Part shown: in pieces, positions 56,578-64,000 of the stretch
Layout: the number at the start of each line of letters is the position of its first letter
Numbering within the stretch: the first letter of the stretch is position 1
NCBI RefSeq assembly: GCF_021654115.1
Contig: NZ_JAIWJF010000004.1
Span: 124,001 to 188,000 of the forward strand
Direction: 5' to 3'
DNA length: 64,000 nt
Source of the DNA: Furfurilactobacillus milii
GTDB lineage: Bacteria > Bacillota > Bacilli > Lactobacillales > Lactobacillaceae
Notes under the pieces: model-generated
What the model saw: only the letters and a program-made list of their open reading frames with translations
What the model was told of the DNA's origin: nothing
Databases searched by the model: none
Translations under genes and position numbers: made by a program

Positions 56578-58056
56578 TCAATTACCCTCGAGCTCATCAT
56601 TAACAGTCATAGCCGCGTGTAAACCAGCATTTCTACCGGAGTAAAATGCATAGCCAACGCATGTACCTGGCATGTTGGGACCGTAAGTATCGCCAACTAG
56701 TCCTGTCGCATCATTGCCAATTGCATATAAACCTGCAATCGCCTGACCATTATTATCCAGAACTTCATTATTAGGATTTACCTGCAAACCACCCATTGTA
56801 CAGAATGCGCCAACGTTTAAAGAAAAACCGTAGAAGGGTCCTTCATTGATTGGAAGCATGTATTTTGGATCTTTTCCGAACAATGAGTCTTGTCCTGACT
56901 CACAGTCATGATTGTATTGCGTCGTTGTTTTCATTAATTGATCAGCCGGAATATTCATCTTTTGTGCCAATTCTTCAATCGTATCTGCTTTGAAAATAAA
57001 TGGCCTTCCATCAGCTACGGACTCATCAATTTCATCCTTCAGTTTTGTCATTTTTTGACCACGTTTAACATAAACGCCTAAACCCATGAAGTTTCCGGAT
57101 TTGGCCATTTCGTCAATAACTGCTGTATCAAGGATACTAAACACTTTATTTTGCGTGTAAAGCGCATTCCCGGCAAATGAAAAGTTATAGACTACGGACT
57201 CATCTACAAAGCGTTCACCATTTTCATTCACCCAAAGCAATGGTTGCTGCCCTGCGGCTGTGTTCATTTCAGAGCTCATAAACTTAAAGGCAGGGACACT
57301 GGGGTCTTTTAGGTATCCACCAAATAACATAGCGGTTCCTGTTCCGTACTTACGTGCACCAAGGTTCCAAGCCATTTGAAGCCCATCCCCAGTACCTTTG
57401 CCAGAACTGACCGTAACTAATCGTGATGTATCATAGTGAGTCATTTTCGACATCATTTCGGCATTGTTCAGATAACCACCCGTTGCCAAAATAACGGATG
57501 TTGTTTTAACAGTCTCACTGCGATTATTGGCTAAATCTTTAATGATCACTCTAAAAATTTCGCCATTTCCCTGATCAATATTGGTCGCGGCAGTGGAAGT
57601 CAGAACTTCAACACCAAGCTTCTTTGCCTGAGGAATTAAGGCGTCGTTAATAACAGCATTTCCCATTCCTTTGTATATATGCCATGTGGCCTCGCCATCA
57701 CCCATTGCTTGGACACCTTCATACTCAACGCCTTGTTCGTTCAACCATTTTACAGTATCGGCACTATCATCTACGTAATTGCGCCAAATTCTGGAATCTG
57801 CTCGATATTTTGAATAGGCAACTTCCTCTTTTAAAACATCAGTTCCCGAAACAGTAATTCCTTGCTGCTTTTGTAAGTATGAATCAACGGCAAACAGCCC
57901 TTCTGTGTAATTACTGCTGCCGCCCGTGTGACGTCCCTTTTCGAGCAGTAAAACACTGGCACCATTTTGTGCAGCGGTCAACGCCGCACTAGTCCCTGCC
58001 GCCCCTGTTCCAACAACGACGACATCATAAGCATCTTTTTTGGTAATATTTGGCAT
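56578..58056 (-). CDS. FAD-dependent fumarate-reductase-like flavoprotein
   Basis: 492 residues from ATG 58056 behind GGAGG. FAD-binding start YDVVVVGTGAAGTSAALTAAQNG, then GGSSNYTEGLF near 50 and the C-terminal GDTYGPNMPGTCVGYAFYSGRNAG typical of flavocytochrome-c/3-ketosteroid-dehydrogenase-like proteins. It lacks the FMN-binding domain present in the protein at 63001. Likely reduces fumarate or another unsaturated acid. Divergent LysR regulator suggests substrate induction. Confidence 0.85.
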   Translation of the reverse strand: MPNITKKDAYDVVVVGTGAAGTSAALTAAQNGASVLLLEKGRHTGGSSNYTEGLFAVDSYLQKQQGITVSGTDVLKEEVAYSKYRADSRIWRNYVDDSADTVKWLNEQGVEYEGVQAMGDGEATWHIYKGMGNAVINDALIPQAKKLGVEVLTSTAATNIDQGNGEIFRVIIKDLANNRSETVKTTSVILATGGYLNNAEMMSKMTHYDTSRLVTVSSGKGTGDGLQMAWNLGARKYGTGTAMLFGGYLKDPSVPAFKFMSSEMNTAAGQQPLLWVNENGERFVDESVVYNFSFAGNALYTQNKVFSILDTAVIDEMAKSGNFMGLGVYVKRGQKMTKLKDEIDESVADGRPFIFKADTIEELAQKMNIPADQLMKTTTQYNHDCESGQDSLFGKDPKYMLPINEGPFYGFSLNVGAFCTMGGLQVNPNNEVLDNNGQAIAGLYAIGNDATGLVGDTYGPNMPGTCVGYAFYSGRNAGLHAAMTVNDELEGN

Positions 58057-58233
58057 GATCAGCCTCCATAGTTGTTTGTTCATTCTTGAGCAATCAGTGC
58101 TAAATGATTTATAATGACTTTTTAGCACGCTTGCATTACAACCAAATATTAACTAGTTTTCCCTTAGCATTAAACTGAGCTAATTGTTCGCCAGGTCAAC
58201 TTTTGGTTCTACTTTAAATTCGGAGGTTTGTTC

Positions 58234-59127
58234 ATGGAAATAGAACGGTTAAAAACTTTTTTAAGCGTTGCACAATATGGCAGTTTTCAAAAGGCTGCTC
58301 AGCGGGCGTTTTTATCTCAACGTGCCGTTTCCAAACGAATCACCGCAATAGAACAGGAACTTGGTGTCACTTTATTTGACCGTGGTCGTAACCGAATAAC
58401 ACTAACTTCTGAAGGTCGTTTATTCTTGTCTTCTGCGCAGGATATTGTTAATAGCTATACAAATACGGTCGCCGAAATTCAACAAGTTAAGCAGTCTAGT
58501 CCTGAAGTATTGCGAGTAGGTTATTTTTCCGCCTTTGAACAACAGTTATTGCAAAATGCACTCTTTAAGATGCTTCAAGACAATCCACGAATGCAAGTGA
58601 TTATCAAAGAAGGTAGTAATGAACACCTGACCCGCATGGTTAAAAATGGTGATCTTGACCTTGCTCTCTCCATTAATTATGGGCAACCGTCAGTGAAATC
58701 TACTGCTCAATTACAGACTAAAGCTATCTTTTCTGAAACTATGGTTATGGGTGTTAGTACTCTCAATCCCCTCAGTAAACAGGCCGCTCTCACTTCTGCG
58801 GATATAAAGGACGTCCCGATTCTGTATTATAGTTCTGAGAGCTCTACTTTCTTGTTGGAAAGTTTCTTGGCCAGCTTTCCGTTTATCCAGGATTATGAAC
58901 AAATTCGGCGTGTCGCCAGTGTTGAACAGATGAACATCTTAGTAGCTTTAAACAAAGCGTTCGCTTTTTATCCTGAAGGACTTATCCCTTCAACCCTAAA
59001 GAATGACCACATTCGTTTTCTACCTTTTGCTGATAAATCAACGCAATCTTACACGATCGACGCCGTGTATAAGAATGTTCACCTGTCTCATACACTAAAA
59101 CGGCTACTAGCCGAACTATCCAAATGA
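58234..59127 (+). CDS. LysR-family regulator
   Basis: 297 residues from ATG 58234 behind GGAGG. Helix-turn-helix GSFQKAAQRAFLSQRAVSKRITAIEQELG, then a periplasmic-binding-like effector domain (LRVGYFSAFEQQLL, DLALSINYGQP). It is divergent from the flavoprotein gene, and the 177-base gap should hold their shared operator. Confidence 0.88.
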   Translation: MEIERLKTFLSVAQYGSFQKAAQRAFLSQRAVSKRITAIEQELGVTLFDRGRNRITLTSEGRLFLSSAQDIVNSYTNTVAEIQQVKQSSPEVLRVGYFSAFEQQLLQNALFKMLQDNPRMQVIIKEGSNEHLTRMVKNGDLDLALSINYGQPSVKSTAQLQTKAIFSETMVMGVSTLNPLSKQAALTSADIKDVPILYYSSESSTFLLESFLASFPFIQDYEQIRRVASVEQMNILVALNKAFAFYPEGLIPSTLKNDHIRFLPFADKSTQSYTIDAVYKNVHLSHTLKRLLAELSK

Positions 59128-59186
59128 TCTATGGTAAGTTATGTGCTTGTGTTTGACACAGAGATGTTCAAATGACATTTACCCTA

Positions 59187-59295
59187 CTACTTCGCATTTG
59201 CTCAAAAACATGATAAACTGTATTTACACTAATAGTTAAATGTAACATATTCGTCAAAACCCCGAAGAGCTGTCACTCTTCGGGGTTCTTTTTTC
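59187..59295 (+). ncRNA. Putative antisense RNA (RNA II-like) of Fst toxin locus
   Basis: Promoter TTCGCA (59193 region), 17 bases, TAAACT (about 59214-59219) followed by a short transcript ending in the hairpin AACCCCGAAGAG/CTCTTCGGGGTT with T6 (59259-59292). The RNA of roughly 70 bases contains TGTAACATATTCGTC (59241-59255), which is exactly complementary to the toxin mRNA around its start codon. This is the layout of the par/Fst antitoxin RNA. Confidence 0.7.
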
Positions 59296-59337
59296 GAATA
59301 ATATGTACTTAAACGGACGGGTTAGATTAGTAGTCGA

Positions 59338-59436
59338 TTACCACTTATCATTTTGATCCAACCACTGCTTAAATAAGATAAGCAGCACGCCGACAACAAG
59401 CGGGCCCACTATAATAGTCAAAAACATTTGTAACAT
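59338..59436 (-). CDS. Fst-family type I toxin
   Basis: 32 residues from ATG 59436, six bases behind GAGGAGG. One membrane helix (LTIIVGPLVVGVLLILF) with the family PxxVG pattern and a charged tail (KQWLDQNDKW). Fst-type peptides insert in the membrane and disturb chromosome segregation and envelope functions. The repeat GACGAATATGTTACA spans the ribosome site and start codon and is complementary to the convergent small RNA. The gene is below usual length cut-offs. Confidence 0.82.
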   Translation of the reverse strand: MLQMFLTIIVGPLVVGVLLILFKQWLDQNDKW

Positions 59437-59575
59437 ATTCGTCCTCCTCTCACCGTTTTTATGCGATGAGCCGGAATCGACTACAATAGAGATTTTACAG
59501 GAATACTTGCCTTAATTGGATTAGAAATACAGGTGAGTTTTGAGCGGAATGATTTTATTTCTCTCGATAACATAC

Positions 59576-60010
59576 TTAGGTTAACTTTAAGTGCAAGATT
59601 GGAAATGGACGTCCCTGATTATCCTCAGCATCACGGCTCACAATGTGAAACCCATTATGCTGATAAAGAGCTAGTGCATCAGGATTTTGTTCGTTAACAT
59701 CTACTGTTTGAATGTGTTCCTCATTGATCAGGCGTTCCAAAATTTGCCTGCCGTAGCCCTGATGCAGACAACGAACATCTAGGAAAAGCATTTCAAGTTT
59801 ATAATTCTTAGTGCCAGAAAAACCAATTAGTTCTTCGCCATGAAACCATGTCAATAAATTGACTGCATCAAAGTACACTGGCAACATTCGTTGAATCTGG
59901 TCAATATCTGTTGCCTTCAAAAATTTATGCGTTGTGACAACCGTTTCGCGCCATAGTATGGTTAGTGCGTCATAGTCTTCTGGCCTGGCATGATGGGAAA
60001 TAATAGACAT
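59576..60010 (-). CDS. GNAT-family N-acetyltransferase
   Basis: 144 residues. Acetyl-CoA site LFLDVRCLHQGYGRQILERL and the closing DALALYQHNGFHIVSRD. Substrate unknown. GGAG precedes the ATG. Located between the FemABX gene and the Fst locus on the same strand as both. Confidence 0.88.
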   Translation of the reverse strand: MSIISHHARPEDYDALTILWRETVVTTHKFLKATDIDQIQRMLPVYFDAVNLLTWFHGEELIGFSGTKNYKLEMLFLDVRCLHQGYGRQILERLINEEHIQTVDVNEQNPDALALYQHNGFHIVSRDAEDNQGRPFPILHLKLT

Positions 60011-60053
60011 TTTGTTTCTCCATTTGATTCTATTTAATGCTAACTAAAATAAC

Positions 60054-60101
60054 CGTTTGGAAATTACTGTGCAACTTGTAATTTCCAAACGATCTTTTTT
60101 T
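60054..60101. terminator. Terminator downstream of FemABX gene
   Basis: 14-bp perfect stem CGTTTGGAAATTAC and complement between the FemABX gene and the GNAT gene. Confidence 0.8.
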
Positions 60102-60118
60102 AATCTTCCAAGTCCACT

Positions 60119-61372
60119 TTAGAAACGTTTGCTACGCCCCAACACTGTCTTGATGGCATTCAACAACTTATAACGCCATGGAATCAACACTTTGGAGAAT
60201 TCGCCGATCATTTCGTCAGTGTAGCCATTAAAACCTTGTTTGAATTCAAACACACCGTCACTACCATCGAAGAGTCCAGCAACACCCAAGAAGTTGTACG
60301 TCGGAATCTTTTGGTCAACAGCGGCCTTCATCATGGCATCTTGCAACATGAATGGGCCTTTAAAAGTTTTGAATTCTTCGTTCGTGTAACTAAATACGTA
60401 ATCGATTTCTTGTGGTTGAATCACAAACATCGCTCCGGCAACATTAAACTTGGCAGGATAACGTTTTTGAAGATCTTTTGCGACATCGATTTTCTTTTGA
60501 TGGTTAGCCTTTTGGCGTTCAAGATCATCGATTTTGTTCTGTTCATAGCCCTTGTTTTTCGCCTTAAGTGCCGCGATTTTATCATCAGTCGACTTAATCT
60601 TTTGTTGATAAGAATCAATGTATTCATTCGAGTCGATTTCAGCCACGACAAAGCGAATTTTATCGCCAAACTCACGGTACACATTTTGGTAGTAATCAAG
60701 TGACTTGTCCGGGAAGTGCAATCGTTCAGCAGTCATTGCCGTATCCTTCTTGAATTCTGGCAGTTCGTCGAAGGAAATGTCCCTTAATTTAACACCAAAT
60801 TCTTTGGCCTTTTTGATGTTATAACGTGTTTTCTTATCGAAACTCTTTTCCAGCGTTTGTTCCGTCATGTCACGGACATCTTTTTTATATTCGTAATGCG
60901 TAACATGAGTTGCTTCGTCGTAACCGGCAGCATGATAGTCTTGATAATCGTAACCAAGCTCTTTAAACAAAGCTGGCAAAGTTTCAAAGTGACTCGCAGT
61001 GAGTTCACCAGCATCGTTATATGTTTTTACCGGCAAGTTGGGGATTAGGCGCAAGAACATCCCGTTTTGATTACGAACGTATTCTTCAACCGCTTCAACG
61101 AACGCAGACAGGTTAGCTTTTGTTTCAGAACCTGGCATAAACAATGGTCCACCATAGATATCAAACCGATAACCAAAGTGAATCTTCATGCCGACCAATA
61201 ATCCGGCCACAATAATCTTATCGCCATCGACAAGACCCATATAAGTCGCTTTATGGCCTTCTTTTAGCATCAGGTTGCCCTGCTCTACAGATTGATAAAA
61301 CGAACCGTAAGGGCATTTTTCCTCAAACGCACCAAATTCTTCAGCTGATAATTCCCGAACTTTTTGCACCAT
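60119..61372 (-). CDS. FemABX-family aminoacyl-tRNA-dependent peptidoglycan ligase
   Basis: 417 residues from ATG 61372; the frame extends upstream into the tRNA-like gene and its terminator, so longer starts are rejected. Two GNAT-like domains with family segments FEEKCPYGSFYQSVEQGNL (start), FDIYGGPLFMPGS near 70, KSFDKKTRYNIKKAKEFGV near 178 and VFEFKQGFNGYTDEMIGEF near the end. A charged coiled coil (residues about 254-304, KIAALKAKNKGYEQNKIDDLE) forms the helical arm seen in Staphylococcus FemA, which resembles that of seryl-tRNA synthetase. It transfers an amino acid from tRNA to the lysine side chain of lipid II or an existing bridge. Two serine-type tRNA-like genes lie immediately upstream. 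Confidence 0.9.
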   Translation of the reverse strand: MVQKVRELSAEEFGAFEEKCPYGSFYQSVEQGNLMLKEGHKATYMGLVDGDKIIVAGLLVGMKIHFGYRFDIYGGPLFMPGSETKANLSAFVEAVEEYVRNQNGMFLRLIPNLPVKTYNDAGELTASHFETLPALFKELGYDYQDYHAAGYDEATHVTHYEYKKDVRDMTEQTLEKSFDKKTRYNIKKAKEFGVKLRDISFDELPEFKKDTAMTAERLHFPDKSLDYYQNVYREFGDKIRFVVAEIDSNEYIDSYQQKIKSTDDKIAALKAKNKGYEQNKIDDLERQKANHQKKIDVAKDLQKRYPAKFNVAGAMFVIQPQEIDYVFSYTNEEFKTFKGPFMLQDAMMKAAVDQKIPTYNFLGVAGLFDGSDGVFEFKQGFNGYTDEMIGEFSKVLIPWRYKLLNAIKTVLGRSKRF

Positions 61373-61400
61373 TTTCACACCATTCCATTTTTTTGATACT

Positions 61401-61424
61401 AAAAAGGCATCGACCATCGATGCC
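61401..61424 (-). terminator. Terminator between tRNA-like gene and FemABX start
   Basis: GGCATCGA / TCGATGCC with a 3-base loop and T5 on the minus strand, seven bases after the tRNA-like 3' end and 29 before the ligase ATG. It may release the tRNA precursor or act as an attenuator for the ligase. Confidence 0.85.
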
Positions 61425-61430
61425 TGTGAA

Positions 61431-61515
61431 GGAGAGTAAAGGATTTGAACCTCTGCGTCATTGCTGACCTCACAACCGAAATTGTGTCCCTTCAACCAGA
61501 CTTGGGTAACTCTCC
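61431..61515 (-). tRNA. Serine-type tRNA-like gene with 6-base anticodon loop, copy 1
   Basis: 85 bases without CCA. Acceptor GGAGAGU/ACUCUCC (7 bp); U8 A9; D-arm CCC...GGG with a loop containing GG, as in bacillar tRNA-Ser; anticodon stem CACAA/UUGUG with loop UUUCGG (six bases instead of seven); variable arm GUCA-GCAA-UGAC; T-arm AGAGG-UUCAAAU-CCUUU with one G-U pair; U at the discriminator position. The loop would give UCG or no regular anticodon, not a serine one. Seryl-tRNA synthetase reads the long arm, not the anticodon, so serine charging is expected. Confidence 0.8.
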
Positions 61516-61532
61516 ATTTTTAAAACTGTTAA

Positions 61533-61560
61533 ATTATGCAACTATGTGAGTCCACGTCAA
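61533..61560 (-). promoter_or_regulatory. Promoter of tRNA-like copy 1
   Basis: TTGACG (61560-61555), 16 bases, CATAAT (61538-61533) on the minus strand; transcription would start about 12 bases before the tRNA 5' end. Confidence 0.75.
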
Positions 61561-61593
61561 CAACACAGGCTTGTCATCAACAGGAACTCACAA

Positions 61594-61678
61594 AGGAGAG
61601 TAAAGGATTTGAACCTCTGCGTCATTACTGACCTCACAACCGAAATTGTGTCCCTTCAACCAGACTTGGGTAACTCTC
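61594..61678 (-). tRNA. Serine-type tRNA-like gene with 6-base anticodon loop, copy 2
   Basis: Identical to the copy at 61431-61515 except for one base in the loop of the variable arm (GUAA instead of GCAA). All stems, the six-base anticodon loop UUUCGG and the terminal U are kept. The flanking sequences differ, so the copies are separate genes kept alike by selection, conversion or recent duplication. No CCA is encoded. Confidence 0.8.
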
Positions 61679-61708
61679 CATAAGGACTTTAAAATACCGC
61701 CATAAAAA

Positions 61709-61737
61709 AATATAACCCTGTTCCAAAGAAGATTCAA
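61709..61737 (-). promoter_or_regulatory. Promoter of tRNA-like copy 2
   Basis: TTGAAT (61737-61732), 17 bases, TATATT (61714-61709); start site about 24 bases before the tRNA 5' end. Confidence 0.65.
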
Positions 61738-61917
61738 GGTAATTTCACAAACGCTAGACATCCGTTGACTAGTAAAAATGGAAACATCTTCATCTCTTTA
61801 GGTACACTGTGATATTACCGCACAATATTTTCAGATGGTTAATATCAGTAATGTCTTTACTAAACTTCAAAGTTTATTTATTAATTTATTAATGTTGAGT
61901 ACTCATCCATACTGACA
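61738..61917. other. 180-bp AT-rich spacer
   Basis: Lies between the divergent tRNA-like promoter and the apbE promoter. No gene or strong hairpin seen. Confidence 0.5.
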
Positions 61918-61947
61918 TTGACGGTAAAAACGACCTCGACCTATAAT
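61918..61947 (+). promoter_or_regulatory. apbE promoter
   Basis: TTGACG (61918-61923), 18 bases, TATAAT (61942-61947), 57 bases before ATG 62004. Confidence 0.8.
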
Positions 61948-62003
61948 ATCAATTAACACTGACGTTTTGAACATACTGAAAGATAACAAATAGGACCCAA
62001 ACT

Positions 62004-62954
62004 ATGATTAATAATCTCGCATCGCAAAAACTAACAAAAACAACCCATGCGCTCGGCACTCGCATTGTGTTGACGGTCATGGGTGAAACGGATGAAAAGG
62101 TACTGGATGACAGTATTGCGCTCATTCAACTGTACGAACAACAGTTAACCGTTAACGCCCCCGTTTCCGAAGTTATGGCAGTCAACAACGCGTCCGGCAA
62201 ACATGCTGTACAAGTATCCCCAAGTACGTTTGCACTCATCAAAACTGCCGTTGAGCAGAGCCACCAACATTTTGGGTTCAATGCTCTAATTGGACCACTC
62301 GTTAAACTTTGGAAAATTGGCTTTGCTGGGGCAAACATTCCCAATGAATCCGATATTTCCAAACGGCTAGCACTGTCTAATGCAGCAAATGTCGTTCTAA
62401 ATGACGCTGATCAGAGTGTTTACCTCACTGAGCCAGGGATGGAACTGGATCTAGGCGGTATTGCCAAGGGCTACATTGCCGATCGAATTCGCGATCTATG
62501 GCGTGCCAATGGCGTGCAAGCAGGCATCATCAACCTAGGCGGAAACATTGAATTTGTTGGTATTTCGCCTAAACGTGATAATGGTCAATGGCTAGTTGGT
62601 GTTCAGGCGCCAACGAAAGCTCGTGGTGAAGATCTTCTGACCGTGTTGATGCCAGCTGGTTCCGCCGTCACGTCAGGCACCTATGAACGTGTCTTAGTTA
62701 AGAACGGTCATCGTTACCACCACTTGTTGAGTCCTGAAACCGGTCATCCCCTGCAAACACACGTCAGTGGTGTCACTATTTTTGCCCGCGACTCAATCAC
62801 ATGTGAAATAGAAACAAAACGGCTTTTCTTTGCGGGTAAACCAATTCCAGGTTGGGGAGAAGATCGTGACGATATTTACGGGGCCGCTTTCGTTTACGAT
62901 GATGACACTGTTGATCTAGTGATCGTTCATCATCGTTTAAAATTAATTGAGTAA
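62004..62954 (+). CDS. apbE: FAD:protein FMN transferase
   Basis: 316 residues. ApbE-family segments: MGTRIVLTV-like ALGTRIVLTVMGE near 17, ELDLGGIAKGYIADRI near 150, GIINLGGNIEFVG near 173 and SGTYERVLVKNGHRYHHLLSPETGHPL (in two pieces) near 225. No lipobox or signal peptide, so cytoplasmic. ApbE links FMN to Ser/Thr in the D-x-x-S/T-G-A-S/T motif of target flavoproteins. The convergent gene at 63001 carries such a motif and is the obvious substrate. Confidence 0.92.
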   Translation: MINNLASQKLTKTTHALGTRIVLTVMGETDEKVLDDSIALIQLYEQQLTVNAPVSEVMAVNNASGKHAVQVSPSTFALIKTAVEQSHQHFGFNALIGPLVKLWKIGFAGANIPNESDISKRLALSNAANVVLNDADQSVYLTEPGMELDLGGIAKGYIADRIRDLWRANGVQAGIINLGGNIEFVGISPKRDNGQWLVGVQAPTKARGEDLLTVLMPAGSAVTSGTYERVLVKNGHRYHHLLSPETGHPLQTHVSGVTIFARDSITCEIETKRLFFAGKPIPGWGEDRDDIYGAAFVYDDDTVDLVIVHHRLKLIE

Positions 62955-62956
62955 CC

Positions 62957-62986
62957 AAAAAGGTCGCCAGTAGTGGCGACCTTTTT
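62957..62986. terminator. Bidirectional terminator
   Basis: Perfect AAAAAGGTCGCCA / TGGCGACCTTTTT stem with 4-base loop between the convergent genes. Confidence 0.92.
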
Positions 62987-63000
62987 AATACTTTTAAACT

Positions 63001-64000
63001 TTAACGTGTTGTTTGTGGCGTTGCTTTCTTCAAAGCATCGTTCACCGCTTCCTTAATAGCACGGCTAGAAGCTGACGCGCCAGACACCGCATCAACATCT
63101 GTTGAATTAGCCGCCACAATTTCCTTGGGTACCTTGTCAATTGCGACTAACCCAACATCTTCACTCTCATGATGTTGGACAACCTCCACATTTTCAATGC
63201 GATGGTCCTCATAAGTTACACGAACAGTAATTGCACCACCAAGGCCACTATTGGAACGACCTAAGTACTGATCGTCACTCAGATCAACTTTAGTGGCGTT
63301 TTCAGCGTCCAAAATATCGTTAACGCCTGTCTTACCGTTAGTGATCACCTCATCTGCATCATCTTTTTTGGCCGCTGCGTGTTCACCAGCAAGTTTTCCA
63401 AAAATCAAACATTCAGCTAGGTTACCACCACCTTGGTAGCAATTTGCGACAATGCCGCCTAATTCGCCAGCACCAAACAAATGAGGAATTGGCTGGTTTT
63501 CTGTGTCCAAGATTTGGGCATTTTCATTTCTTTCCGGACCACCCTGCGTGTTCAACACATCATTGGCAGCTGCAATTGCATAATATGGTCCTTCATCAAA
63601 GCAGCGCATGCTATCTGTGTTTCGCCCAAATTCATAGTCCTCACCATTACGTTTGAACTGATTGAATCTTTCAACCGTGCGTTCAAGGTTCTTTTGTGGA
63701 ACACCCATCTTGTCCGCTAATTCAGCCAATGACTCAGCAAAAATCAGTTTGTCCATGAATTTAGGATATGGCAAGCGACCGTGTTGCTTAAGTTCAGCAT
63801 TAAATTCGTCGTATTGTGTTTGATCAAATACCAAGTAGGGATGCTGATTCTTCATTGGGATGAGCCAAGAACCATGCGTTTGAATGTGACCGTGTCTGTG
63901 TGGTGCGTCCTCTGCAAAATAGCGTGTTCCATCGTCTGCAGTAACTAAAATGCTACCGTTCTTTAGCGCCGGCCACTGTTCAATTTGACGTCCCCGTTCA
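63001..64000 (-). CDS. Flavocytochrome-type fumarate reductase subunit with C-terminal FMN-binding domain, 5' end outside window
   Basis: The frame is open from TAA 63001-63003 to the window edge (at least 332 residues); the ATG at 63855 is internal, since ERGRQIEQWPALKNGSILV and HGHIQTHGSWLIP precede it in frame. The upstream part is the end of the FAD domain (FGAGELGGIVANCYQGGGNLAECLIFG). The C-terminal 90 residues form an FMN-binding domain with DAVSGASASSRAI, the ApbE flavinylation site. Such soluble NADH:fumarate reductases use the covalent FMN to pass electrons and reoxidise NADH. Confidence 0.88.
   Translation of the reverse strand, partial: ERGRQIEQWPALKNGSILVTADDGTRYFAEDAPHRHGHIQTHGSWLIPMKNQHPYLVFDQTQYDEFNAELKQHGRLPYPKFMDKLIFAESLAELADKMGVPQKNLERTVERFNQFKRNGEDYEFGRNTDSMRCFDEGPYYAIAAANDVLNTQGGPERNENAQILDTENQPIPHLFGAGELGGIVANCYQGGGNLAECLIFGKLAGEHAAAKKDDADEVITNGKTGVNDILDAENATKVDLSDDQYLGRSNSGLGGAITVRVTYEDHRIENVEVVQHHESEDVGLVAIDKVPKEIVAANSTDVDAVSGASASSRAIKEAVNDALKKATPQTTR

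Noticed and set aside
61431-61678. The two similar segments as IS ends or a simple direct repeat
   Set aside because: Each folds into a complete tRNA with all arms and has its own promoter; the flanks show no target-site duplication.
1-64000. CRISPR array, prophage or complete insertion sequence
   Set aside because: No regularly spaced repeats, Cas, integrase, capsid or transposase genes were seen.

Overview
The window looks like chromosome of a heterofermentative member of the Lactobacillaceae (low-to-mid GC, strong AGGAGG-type ribosome binding sites, glucose-6-phosphate and 6-phosphogluconate dehydrogenases with highly biased codons, NADH oxidase, LPXTG surface protein, FemABX-type ligase, Rgg/Mga-type regulators). 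I cannot name the species from the sequence alone. Products are assigned by reading the translations and recognising family motifs; no search was run.

Layout. 1-700: wreckage of a YefM/YoeB toxin-antitoxin pair and an SDR fragment. 0.8-5.1 kb: adenine salvage (two unrelated adenine-deaminase-type enzymes around an AzgA-type permease). 5.3-8.7 kb: small regulators and enzymes. 9.0-12.5 kb: a VTC-domain / DUF4956 / TetR / CotH operon, then sfsA. 13.4-21.1 kb: AT-richer accessory block with a CPBP protease, a peptide-immunity-like ABC operon divergent from an RNPP-type regulator, a nonsense-broken zinc-ribbon gene, an orphan SUKH immunity protein and an ABC exporter. 21.3-33 kb: tex, MarR-MFS, an ABC-2 pair, hicB with a broken hicA, a PTPS-related membrane protein, and a MutS2-like ATPase behind a leader that resembles an attenuator. 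33-42 kb: small membrane proteins missed by length cut-offs, nox, a frameshifted SdpI protein, an MMPL exporter with its Rrf2 regulator, and glpK under a cre-like operator. 42.1-42.7 kb: a strongly folded intergenic element of unknown family ahead of zwf. 44-50 kb: SAP-domain protein, matrixin protease, cytochrome b5-like protein, NmrA-like and zinc alcohol dehydrogenases. 50-53.4 kb: an Mga-like regulator split by a stop codon, then an LPXTG adhesin. 53.5-59 kb: thiolase, gnd, a flavin fumarate-reductase-like enzyme divergent from a LysR regulator. 59.1-59.5 kb: an Fst-type type I toxin with its convergent antisense RNA. 60-61.7 kb: a FemABX ligase preceded by two nearly identical serine-type tRNA-like genes with abnormal anticodon loops. 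62-64 kb: ApbE and its probable flavinylation target.

The best candidate for an undescribed system is the tRNA-like pair plus FemABX ligase at 60.1-61.7 kb. The tRNA bodies are serine-type (long variable arm, bacillar serine D-arm) but the anticodon loop has only six bases and no serine anticodon, each copy has its own promoter, and the second ends in a terminator 29 bases before the ligase start. This suggests tRNAs dedicated to cell-wall cross-bridge synthesis rather than translation. Runners-up are the Fst/antisense locus at 59.2-59.45 kb, the structured element at 42.2-42.4 kb and the leader of the MutS2-like gene at 33 kb.
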